A stretch of 31,446 nt of DNA. Source: an uncultured bacterium (GTDB lineage: Bacteria; Actinomycetota; Coriobacteriia; Coriobacteriales; Eggerthellaceae). The DNA is taken from positions 1 to 31,446 of the forward strand of contig CAJMOJ010000014.1 of the NCBI GenBank assembly GCA_905215035.1, in the 5' to 3' direction. This document shows positions 7,662-14,187 of this stretch, in pieces (within the stretch, counting starts at the first letter, position 1; every line of letters starts with the position of its first letter). The position numbers and the translations under genes were made by a program. The notes under the pieces were generated by a model, which searched no databases, had not been told where the DNA came from, and saw only the letters and a program-made list of their open reading frames with translations.

Positions 7662-8909
7662 TTATGCGCGAAATAAGACTGCGCCCGCAGTAAGACCGCC
7701 GCCAAATCCAACCATGCACACAATACTTCCTGGAGTGATCTTGCCTTTTGTATAGGCATCCGCAAGCGCAATTAACGCACTTGAAGCACTCGTGTTACCT
7801 ACGGTGTCAATCGTAAGATGAATGATATCGAGCGGCAAACCAAGCTTTTTCATAGCTGAAACAATAATACGCTCGTTTGCCTGATGAGGAACAACAAGAT
7901 CAATATCATCGATGTCCATATCTGCCCGCTCGAGAACTTCGCGCACACATGAAGCCATTACTTTAGTAGAAAACTTAAAAACTGCCGCACCCTTCATAGT
8001 AATTGTAGGTTGTATAGCACCCTCGTATTCGTCAGTACATGCACAATACTCGTCCCTGCATGCATCAGGAATGTCTGCTCCGGCCTCCTGACTACCAGCA
8101 TGACTAAGCGTGTTTGCAACAGCGTCGGTAACAACGCTGGCAACAGTACCATTATTGATGGTCAACGCAGCGACACTGCGCTCTCCCGCCGCCTTAACAG
8201 GATTAGCAAAAGGAAACGTACTTAAATCAAACGTATTAGCCAAATTAAGTGCATGCTTTACATCATCAATATTTACCAAACGTGAAGCAAGCACACCACA
8301 GTCATTGTCTTGCCATTCAAGCACAACCGCACCTGCCCCATCGCCAAACAATACACAAGTTGCTCTATCGGTCCAGTCTGTAACACGACTCATGCGATCC
8401 GCACCAATAATAAGTGCTCGTTTGTAAGTATTGCGTTTGGCAAGATGAAGTGAAGAGGCATATCCTGCGGCAGCATGCTCGAGTGTTGACGTTACAGCCG
8501 AGAGTTCAAGCAATGATGCAGCAGTATCCATACCGTACACACATCCCGCACACGCAGCATTAAGATCATAAGCAACAGCATGGGTTGCGCCCAGCTCAGC
8601 TTTGTACAATGCGGCTTGAGAAGGGACAATCATATCGGGCGAGACGGTCATAGCAATGATAAGATCAAGAGATTCTGGATCAAGAGGTGTTGAATTTGCG
8701 CACCAGCCACCAGCTTCAATACCAAGGGCACGCCGTGCCGCATCCACCCCAAGTGATGTTGTTGTTTCATCGAGTGCAATATGGCGTTCGCGAATTCCGG
8801 TGCGTGAAGTAATCCACTCATCATCAGTCTCAACGTATTGCGACAAATCGTCATTTGTAACAATCATTTCGGGTAGCGCACTACCAACACCAATGATTCG
8901 ACTTCCCAT
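7662..8909 (-). CDS. fabH: beta-ketoacyl-ACP synthase III (KAS III), enlarged
   Basis: The enzyme starts fatty-acid synthesis by condensing acetyl-CoA (or another primer) with malonyl-ACP. The N-terminus matches FabH (DEWITSRTGIRERHI), and the triad is C120 (LNAACAG), H342 (PHQANERI) and N372 (GNTSASS). The protein has 415 residues against about 320 in usual FabH. The extra residues come in three places: about 9 near residues 64-80 (GGWCANSTP), about 15-18 near 135-155, and about 60-65 between 215 and 300, the last including CRDEYCAC. All core motifs are intact, so it should be active, but substrate or partner binding may differ. No other fab gene is in the window. RBS AAGGGG lies ahead of ATG 8909. 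A 7-bp dyad (7659-7679) overlaps the stop. Confidence 0.9.
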   Translation of the reverse strand: MGSRIIGVGSALPEMIVTNDDLSQYVETDDEWITSRTGIRERHIALDETTTSLGVDAARRALGIEAGGWCANSTPLDPESLDLIIAMTVSPDMIVPSQAALYKAELGATHAVAYDLNAACAGCVYGMDTAASLLELSAVTSTLEHAAAGYASSLHLAKRNTYKRALIIGADRMSRVTDWTDRATCVLFGDGAGAVVLEWQDNDCGVLASRLVNIDDVKHALNLANTFDLSTFPFANPVKAAGERSVAALTINNGTVASVVTDAVANTLSHAGSQEAGADIPDACRDEYCACTDEYEGAIQPTITMKGAAVFKFSTKVMASCVREVLERADMDIDDIDLVVPHQANERIIVSAMKKLGLPLDIIHLTIDTVGNTSASSALIALADAYTKGKITPGSIVCMVGFGGGLTAGAVLFRA

Positions 8910-9030
8910 ATATCTTATACACCCCTTGTCTGCAGTAAATACGTAGCTTAGCTATATCCTAGCGCCCCACCCATCTTAGACATACAACAAAAGCTTTGGT
9001 CTAACGATGCAGGTTAAGTAGTTATCATTA

Positions 9031-9076
9031 TACAAAGCCCCCTGCTTTGCAACGAACACGTGCATCACAGGGGGCT
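9031..9076 (-). terminator. probable terminator of the universal stress protein gene
   Basis: AGCCCCCTG (9036-9044) pairs perfectly with CAGGGGGCT (9068-9076). The loop is long (23 nt). On the minus strand the stem is followed by TTTGTATAAT, a modest T-rich tail. It lies 77 nt past the stop of the minus-strand stress protein gene. Confidence 0.6.
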
Positions 9077-9152
9077 CCTTTAAAACAGTCAACAACAGCA
9101 AACTGTTAGTTTATGCGATTAAATAGACGTATTATCTTAGGCGAATCCAAGC

Positions 9153-9629
9153 TTATTTGATAACTAAAACAGGAATCTCAGACTCACGCAATACCGCATA
9201 AGACACTGAACCTAATACGCCACGAATTGCGCCTAAGCCGCGCGAACCCATAACGATCAAATCCGCATTCACTTTGCCAGAATAGGCAAGCAAGTCAGCT
9301 GCAGGGGTGTAACCAGGGATGACTTCGATAGTGGTTTGCTCTTTAACCGCATCGAGCACATCTCCAATACCCTTAGCAACCATCTCAGTTTCTTCTGCAA
9401 TAGTTTTGTTGTACAAGTCCATGATGTCTTCAACAGACAATAAATACTGCTGAGGATCAAATGAAGCGGAATTGAAATTCGCAGGCAACTGAGCGTTAGG
9501 ATGCGTTGTCACAAAGACAACATGCAATTTAATGCCTGGATCAAGCGCTGTTATCTCCCCTGCTTTTTTGACGGCAGCCAGCGATTGCTCAGATCCGTCA
9601 TAGGCCACTACGATATTATCAAATACCAT
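9153..9629 (-). CDS. universal stress protein (UspA family), ATP-binding type
   Basis: A 158-residue single-domain cytoplasmic USP. The N-terminal strand and loop NIVVAYDGSEQS and the C-terminal nucleotide motif GSRGLGAIRGVLGSVS (G-x2-G-x9-GS) show the ATP-binding subclass. Such proteins accumulate in stress and growth arrest; no specific target can be named. I chose ATG 9629 because it gives the normal family N-terminus and has a purine-rich site 6-8 nt upstream. A GTG at 9638 in the same frame, adding three residues, is also possible. It is a single gene with its own structured leader (9651-9744) and terminator. Confidence 0.9.
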   Translation of the reverse strand: MVFDNIVVAYDGSEQSLAAVKKAGEITALDPGIKLHVVFVTTHPNAQLPANFNSASFDPQQYLLSVEDIMDLYNKTIAEETEMVAKGIGDVLDAVKEQTTIEVIPGYTPAADLLAYSGKVNADLIVMGSRGLGAIRGVLGSVSYAVLRESEIPVLVIK

Positions 9630-9656
9630 GGTTGCCACCCCTCTCCTATATACCTA

Positions 9657-9705
9657 GGTAATGTTTCATCACCGTTTTATTACCTGATAAAACAATAACA
9701 TTACC
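9657..9705 (-). promoter_or_regulatory. nested hairpins in the leader/promoter of the stress protein gene
   Basis: Outer arms GGTAATGT (9657-9664) and ACATTACC (9698-9705) enclose inner arms GTTTTAT (9674-9680) and ATAAAAC (9687-9693), all perfect. A 10-bp palindrome TACCTAGGTA (9651-9660) overlaps the outer left arm. If transcription starts near 9691, the inner hairpin would sit at the mRNA 5' end. Confidence 0.5.
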
Positions 9706-9728
9706 AGCCCAAATTGGGGAGGTCGCAA
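9698..9728 (-). promoter_or_regulatory. candidate promoter of the stress protein gene with a palindrome in its spacer
   Basis: On the minus strand: TTGCGA (9723-9728), then a 19-bp spacer ending in TGG, then TAATGT (9698-9703), an extended -10. The 11-bp palindrome CCCAAATTGGG (9708-9718) fills the spacer and could be a repressor site. Further upstream is another odd palindrome, AAATGT-A-ACATTT (9732-9744). Confidence 0.35.
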
Positions 9729-9829
9729 GAAAAATGTAACATTTGTTTTTATGACAGATGACGATGGCTCTTTGCGTCCGTCTTAAAGGTTGATTCTCAT
9801 AACCAATTTCAAAAGCTATGCTTCAAAAA

Positions 9830-10516
9830 CTAGCCTTCGATACTCTCTAAGAACGTTCCTTCTTTTTTTAAACGCGGCAACGTCATTTCCATAGTAGGAT
9901 CAACCGCCAAAGAGAGGAGATAGGTTCTCAATGCTTCATCAGTCTCGTAGGCAACATCCATTTGACCCTTAAACACGCACCAATAGAAAAGCGATCCAGT
10001 AACCAACGCTGCAATGCGCAACAGAGCTTCGTCCATATCAATATCTTTACGGATATCGCCCTCTTCTTGCCCCTCAGCAAGATATGCACGAATAACATCA
10101 AGTACAAGCTCATCTTCAGAGTCGCGATGAATAAAGTCAAAAAAGGGAGAATTGTTTGCAGCATAAAGACCAGAAACAAATTCCAATCCCGCCTCTTCAC
10201 AGCATTTCACATAGAGACGATACACTAAGAGACATTTTTCAATACTGTTATATCCGGCAGCCTCTTCTTGGGCTTTCTGCTTGTAATTACTAAAAGAGTG
10301 CTTCAGATAATATGAGATAAGCTCATCTTTTCCCGTAAACAGATTGTAAAAGCTACCCGTTGAAAGACCTGCCTTATCGCAGACGTTACGCACGGTTAGG
10401 TAATTCATACCGTGCTCTTCTACTAACTCCATAGCTGCCGTTAAAATTTTCTCGCGGGTGATTTGAGTATGTGAATCCTGCACTGATACAACCTTATTCT
10501 TGCGATCTGTAGCCAC
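9830..10516 (-). CDS. TetR/AcrR-family transcriptional regulator
   Basis: A 228-residue regulator with a typical N-terminal TetR DNA-binding domain: REKILTAAMELVEEHG then the helix-turn-helix LTVRNVCDKAGLSTGSFYNLF (about residues 40-60) and KDELISYYL. The C-terminal ligand-binding region has no recognisable subfamily signature, so the ligand is unknown. The start is GTG at 10516, chosen because GGGGAGAG lies 6 nt upstream; a longer TTG-initiated reading from 10543 would run across that ribosome site. It is divergent from the thioesterase gene at 10763, and inverted repeats lie in the shared region, so autoregulation and control of the thioesterase are plausible. Confidence 0.9.
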   Translation of the reverse strand: MATDRKNKVVSVQDSHTQITREKILTAAMELVEEHGMNYLTVRNVCDKAGLSTGSFYNLFTGKDELISYYLKHSFSNYKQKAQEEAAGYNSIEKCLLVYRLYVKCCEEAGLEFVSGLYAANNSPFFDFIHRDSEDELVLDVIRAYLAEGQEEGDIRKDIDMDEALLRIAALVTGSLFYWCVFKGQMDVAYETDEALRTYLLSLAVDPTMEMTLPRLKKEGTFLESIEG

Positions 10517-10558
10517 GTTGCACTCTCCCCAAATCAAGCTCAACTTTTACGGTCCCTC

Positions 10559-10607
10559 AAGACCTCATGTATCCTCAGACAGAAGGTCTTACTGTTATAA
10601 AGTAACA
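10559..10607. promoter_or_regulatory. two inverted repeats between the TetR and thioesterase genes (candidate operators)
   Basis: TGTTA-TAAAG-TAACA (10593-10607) is a perfect 15-bp dyad of the size TetR dimers often bind. Just beside it AAGACCT (10559-10565) and AGGTCTT (10584-10590) form a second inverted repeat with an 18-bp centre. Both lie 43-91 bp upstream of the TetR GTG start. Confidence 0.4.
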
Positions 10608-10762
10608 AATTACCCTTGTGTAAGTCATGCAGTTTGGTAAAGAAACCTTTAAGAGAACCAGTATTAGTGGGTAAGTGTGATAATGTTTTTATTTCCGTAG
10701 TCTTTTATATGAACATGTTCAAGACAACTCAAGCATATCAGTCATATTGCGAAAGGGGCGCT

Positions 10763-11152
10763 ATGCTCTCCGTAGGAATGAAGTATGAAACCCAAACAGA
10801 AGTTATCGAAGCTACCACCGCAAAAGCTATGAAAAGCGGTACTCATGAAGTTTTTGCAACCCCTGCTCTTGTCGCACTTTGCGAAGAAGCCTCAGTAGCG
10901 GCTATTGCACCGGGTTTAGAACCAGGCCAGGCAACCGTCGGTATCGAAATCACCTTAAAACATACTGCTCCCACCCCTCTTGGTATGCACGTCCGTGCGC
11001 AAAGCACACTAATCGCTATAGAGGGAAGAGTTCTTACCTTTTCTTGTGAAGCATTCGATGAGCACGAGCAAATCGCAAGCGCAACCCACAAACGCTGCAT
11101 TGTTGATGCAAATAAGTTTCAACAAAAAGCAAACGCTAAATTGCATGCATAA
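10763..11152 (+). CDS. FlK-like hotdog-fold acyl-CoA thioesterase
   Basis: A 129-residue protein like the fluoroacetyl-CoA thioesterase family. The catalytic set can be placed by motif: T33 (VFATPALVALCEEAS), E41 in the same helix and H67 (LKHTAPTPLGM). Family members hydrolyse short acyl-CoA esters; FlK removes toxic fluoroacetyl-CoA, while most homologues have unknown substrates. I chose ATG 10763, preceded by AAAGGGG at 4 nt, which gives the usual family length; a 49-codon upstream extension has no ribosome site and no similarity. It is divergent from the TetR gene, suggesting ligand-controlled expression. The last codons and stop lie in the first unit of a degenerate 15-bp repeat. Confidence 0.8.
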   Translation: MLSVGMKYETQTEVIEATTAKAMKSGTHEVFATPALVALCEEASVAAIAPGLEPGQATVGIEITLKHTAPTPLGMHVRAQSTLIAIEGRVLTFSCEAFDEHEQIASATHKRCIVDANKFQQKANAKLHA

Positions 11153-11248
11153 CAACTAAGTTGCATGCATAACGACTAAATGCCTAACAACTCAATGCAA
11201 GGCAACTAGATGCATAAGATGCATAACGACTGGATGTAGAACAATCGC
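11145..11248. repeat. degenerate 15-bp tandem repeat at the 3' end of the thioesterase gene
   Basis: Units resembling ATGCATAACRACTAA occur at 11145-11159, 11165-11179, 11180-11194, 11195-11209, 11219-11233 and 11234-11248, with a partial unit at 11210-11218. The first two are embedded in longer near-identical 20-mers (11141-11160, 11161-11180). The gene's own stop TAA is in the first unit. There are no spacers, so it is not a CRISPR array. Confidence 0.8.
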
Positions 11249-11277
11249 GTGACGCTATACTACGAGCGCGTCACGCG
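11246..11277 (-). terminator. hairpin at the end of cysS, possible terminator
   Basis: CGCGTGACGC (11246-11255) pairs perfectly with GCGTCACGCG (11268-11277), with a 12-nt loop that contains the cysS stop codon; the right arm lies in the last cysS codons. On the minus strand the sequence after the stem is ATTGTTCT, a weak tail, so termination efficiency is uncertain. Confidence 0.5.
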
Positions 11278-12750
11278 TGATCCTTGCGGGGTATCCTCAA
11301 TAGTGTAGCCAAGAGCAGATAGCCCATCGCGCACCTGATCTGCAATAGCAAAGTTCTTCTCTTTACGAGCGGCTGCACGAGTATCGAGCAACGCACACAA
11401 CGCCGCTTCCCCATCGTCACCTTCATAGTGCGCCACATCACGCGCTAACACAAAAAGTTCTTGCGGGTAATCTTGTGCTGCTTCTGGCTCATCGAGTGAA
11501 AGACCCAATACACCCAAAAGCTCAATCACTGTCTGGGAGATACTTTCAAGTGCAGCCACCGCATTCTTTCCCGGTGCTACTTGCAAAAGCGTATTGGCAC
11601 TACCTACAAAACTAAAGATGGCACCAAGTGCTCCAGCCGTATTAAAGTCATCATCCATTGCCTCAATGAAGCTATGATCCATAGCATCAGCTGCCTCAGA
11701 ATAGGCGTCGAGATCAAATGCTGTTACCTCTTCATGAGCAGTTTCACACGCCCATCGCGCGTTTTTAATAAAGTTACGAAGACGATCAAGCGCTGCCTCT
11801 GATTCTTTAAGACGTTCATCAGAAAAATCAAGCGGTGATCGATAATGTGTTTGTAGCATAAGCATACGCAACACAACAGGGCTTGTGGTTTTAAGAATGT
11901 CGCGTAATAACAAGAAGTTACCCAGCGACTTGCTCATTTTTTCATGGTTGATTTGAAGCATGCCGCCATGCATCCAATACTTTGCAAAGGTAGTATCAAA
12001 CGCCGCTTCAGACTGAGCACGCTCGTTCTCATGGTGTGGAAACGCAAGATCAGCACCACCTCCATGGATATCAAACGGAAGTCCCAAATATTTTTCAGAC
12101 ATCGCAGAGCATTCAATATGCCAACCAGGGCGACCCATACCCCAGGGAGATTCCCAAGCAGGCTCACCAGGCTTAGCGCTTTTCCAAAGAGCAAAGTCGA
12201 GTGAATCGCGCTTTCTCTCTTCAAGACCTTGTCCATCGCTTCTCAGGGTACGATGGCCTGACTCCATTTCATCAATATTGCGCCCTGAAAGCGCCCCGTA
12301 ATCTTCATATGAGCGCACCGCAAAATACACATCGCCATCCACAGCATAGGCATGACCGCGCTCAATCAAACGCTCTATAAGCGCAATCATGGTATCAATC
12401 TCTTCTGTTGCGTGGGGACGAACCGTTGGGTCAAGAACGCCGGCTGCATGCATATCAGCAATAAATGCTTCAGTATATTGCGCAGCGATTTCAGCTGCTT
12501 CTGTTTGCTCTTCGTTGGCCTTGGCGATGATTTTGTCGTCAACGTCAGTAATATTCTGCACGAATGTCACGTCATATCCACGCCAGGTTAAGTAGCGCCT
12601 GATGGTATCAAACGAGATAAAGGTTCGCGCATTACCAATGTGGATATAGTTATATACCGTAGGACCGCAAACATACATGCGCACTTTATGATCCTCAAGC
12701 GGAATAAAGGGACGCTTTTCGCGGGTCATTGTATCGTAAATTTGAATCAT
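11260..12750 (-). CDS. cysS: cysteinyl-tRNA synthetase
   Basis: A class I synthetase that charges tRNA-Cys, 496 residues from ATG 12750. Visible motifs: the first zinc ligand C28 in YVCGPTVYN, the HIGH-like HIGN at 37-40, ECSAMSEKYLG and HHENERAQSEA with the remaining zinc ligands, and KMSKSLGNFLLL (KMSKS loop). The C-terminal helical domain is complete. The start is set by homology (MIQIYDTMTREK) and by AAGG upstream; an open extension of 21 codons has no similarity. It is the last gene of lysS-clpC-ispD-ispF-cysS, 49 nt after ispF. I see no T-box leader, so control is probably through the operon promoter. Confidence 0.97.
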   Translation of the reverse strand: MIQIYDTMTREKRPFIPLEDHKVRMYVCGPTVYNYIHIGNARTFISFDTIRRYLTWRGYDVTFVQNITDVDDKIIAKANEEQTEAAEIAAQYTEAFIADMHAAGVLDPTVRPHATEEIDTMIALIERLIERGHAYAVDGDVYFAVRSYEDYGALSGRNIDEMESGHRTLRSDGQGLEERKRDSLDFALWKSAKPGEPAWESPWGMGRPGWHIECSAMSEKYLGLPFDIHGGGADLAFPHHENERAQSEAAFDTTFAKYWMHGGMLQINHEKMSKSLGNFLLLRDILKTTSPVVLRMLMLQTHYRSPLDFSDERLKESEAALDRLRNFIKNARWACETAHEEVTAFDLDAYSEAADAMDHSFIEAMDDDFNTAGALGAIFSFVGSANTLLQVAPGKNAVAALESISQTVIELLGVLGLSLDEPEAAQDYPQELFVLARDVAHYEGDDGEAALCALLDTRAAARKEKNFAIADQVRDGLSALGYTIEDTPQGSRVTRS

Positions 12751-12799
12751 AGTTAAACCTTGTCGTATTGTGATAGCTCGTTTGATTCTACGCGAGTAC

Positions 12800-13309
12800 C
12801 TACACCCGCGCAACGAGCGCTACCGCTTGGGCTGAAATTCCCTCTTCGCGTCCTTCAAACCCAAGATGCTCAGTGGTAGTTGCTTTTACTCCTAGAGCAT
12901 CAACAGGAATAGAGCAAGCATGAGCCAAGTTTTCACGCATCTGATCTCGATAAGGAGAAAGCTTAGGCGCTTGCGCTGCAATCACACAGTCAATATCGAT
13001 GATCTCATACCCTTCCGAGCGTACCACACGTGCCACTTCAGCAAGAAGCTTCAATGAATCAGCGCCTTTGTAAGCGGGATCCGTGTCAGGAAACAGCTTG
13101 CCAATATCCCCGCCTCGGATGGCACCAAGAAGCGCATCAGCTATCGCATGGGCAAGCACATCGGCATCTGAATGACCGTCAAGACCATAACTATGCGGAA
13201 TAGTGACGCCCCCTAAGATAAGCGGCCTTCCCTCAACCAGGGCATGTACGTCATAGCCAAGCCCAACGCGCAAACCGCGAAGTGCTTCAGTGATTTGATT
13301 CTCGCCCAT
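12800..13309 (-). CDS. ispF: 2-C-methyl-D-erythritol 2,4-cyclodiphosphate synthase
   Basis: The fifth enzyme of the MEP pathway: it converts CDP-methylerythritol 2-phosphate to the cyclic diphosphate, releasing CMP. At 169 residues it is a little longer than E. coli IspF because of about 12 extra N-terminal residues. The divalent-metal ligands are visible as D20, H22 (GYDVHAL) and H54 (DADVLAHAIADALLGA); the CMP-site motif ATTTEHLGFEGREEGI is near the C-terminus. Its ATG is 5 nt after the ispD stop, with GAGGGG inside the end of ispD, so the two are translated as a unit, matching their consecutive roles with IspE between. Confidence 0.97.
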   Translation of the reverse strand: MGENQITEALRGLRVGLGYDVHALVEGRPLILGGVTIPHSYGLDGHSDADVLAHAIADALLGAIRGGDIGKLFPDTDPAYKGADSLKLLAEVARVVRSEGYEIIDIDCVIAAQAPKLSPYRDQMRENLAHACSIPVDALGVKATTTEHLGFEGREEGISAQAVALVARV

Positions 13310-13314
13310 GTATT

Positions 13315-14160
13315 CTATAACCCCTCACGCTGCTGTTCATATGCCGCACGAAGCGCTGCCGACACAATAAGATAATCCTCAGGAACGGTAATTTTAATGT
13401 TGTCACGCTTACCTTCTACCATAAGCATGCGTCCACCTAAACGCTCGATAAGCGAAGAATCATCAGTGCCTACAAACCCATCTGAAAGTGCCGAAGCATG
13501 AGCACGACGATAAATTCCTGTTCTAAATACTTGAGGAGTTTGCGCATTCCAAAAGACCGATCGATCCGGCGTGCCAGCAATGACACCATTTTCAACCACT
13601 TTAAGCGTATCAACCGATGGCGTTCCTACCACAACGCCATCAGCATCAATATTGCCCTTCAGTGTTGCAATAGCATGCTGGACTAGCTCTTTGGTAATAA
13701 GCGGACGCGCACCATCATGCAAAAGCACGTACTCAAAATCATCTGGAACCATTTCAAGCCCTGAAAAAGCAGACTCTTGACGAATATCTCCTGCAGGAGC
13801 AAGCACGATAGGGGTAGCAAAAGGGAAAGGATCAATTGCTCGAACAAGGTACTCTTGTGTGCGATCCTCAGGGCATACAATTACGATCAAACCGATATCG
13901 CCCACTGAATCCATAACTTCAGCGCTTCGCGTAAGCACCGGTTTGCCCGCAATCTCGACAAGTTGTTTGCCGCCTTCACGACCAAACCGCTCTCCGGTTC
14001 CTCCGGCCAAAATAATAGCAGCCGTTTTAGCACCTTTATCAACAACGCCCTGCAAGCGCTCTTCTGCTTGCAGGGCGTCAAAATGTATGTCTTCAAAAAG
14101 CTCCATAGCTTTTTGTACTGCCTGAGGTGTATAAACGGGGTCGATGAGTTGAGAACTCAT
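13315..14160 (-). CDS. ispD: 2-C-methyl-D-erythritol 4-phosphate cytidylyltransferase with N-terminal extension
   Basis: The third MEP-pathway enzyme: it joins MEP to CTP to give CDP-methylerythritol. The catalytic core starts near residue 47 with the CTP-binding loop LAGGTGERFG (51-60) and K65, and continues with LLHDGARPL (147-154), TLKV, QTPQVFR and GKRDNIKIT. The protein has 281 residues against about 230-240 usually, because of about 46 extra N-terminal residues, predicted helical and acidic. No in-frame ATG, GTG or TTG exists between the extension and the core, and AAGGAG lies 6 nt before ATG 14160, so the extension looks genuinely translated. It contains a perfect 13-bp DNA hairpin (14045-14078). 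The gene begins 27 nt after clpC. Confidence 0.95.
   Translation of the reverse strand: MSSQLIDPVYTPQAVQKAMELFEDIHFDALQAEERLQGVVDKGAKTAAIILAGGTGERFGREGGKQLVEIAGKPVLTRSAEVMDSVGDIGLIVIVCPEDRTQEYLVRAIDPFPFATPIVLAPAGDIRQESAFSGLEMVPDDFEYVLLHDGARPLITKELVQHAIATLKGNIDADGVVVGTPSVDTLKVVENGVIAGTPDRSVFWNAQTPQVFRTGIYRRAHASALSDGFVGTDDSSLIERLGGRMLMVEGKRDNIKITVPEDYLIVSAALRAAYEQQREGL
14045..14078 (-). repeat. perfect 13-bp inverted repeat inside the ispD coding start
   Basis: ACGCCCTGCAAGC (14045-14057) and GCTTGCAGGGCGT (14066-14078) pair without mismatch around an 8-nt loop. The stem is G+C-rich and lies about 83-116 nt after the ispD ATG, within the N-terminal extension. No T-run follows, so it is not a standard terminator. 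Confidence 0.9.
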
Positions 14161-14187
14161 AAGTGACTCCTTAGTGACGAGGGTTGA

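Noticed and set aside
10616..10762. 49-codon N-terminal extension of the thioesterase
   Set aside because: No ribosome site, no similarity, and it covers the intergenic promoter region; ATG 10763 with AAAGGGG gives the normal family length.
11145..11248. Possible CRISPR-like array
   Set aside because: Units are contiguous and degenerate, with no spacers and no cas genes.
12751..12799. T-box leader for cysS
   Set aside because: Only 49 nt separate cysS from ispF and there is no T-box consensus or specifier stem.
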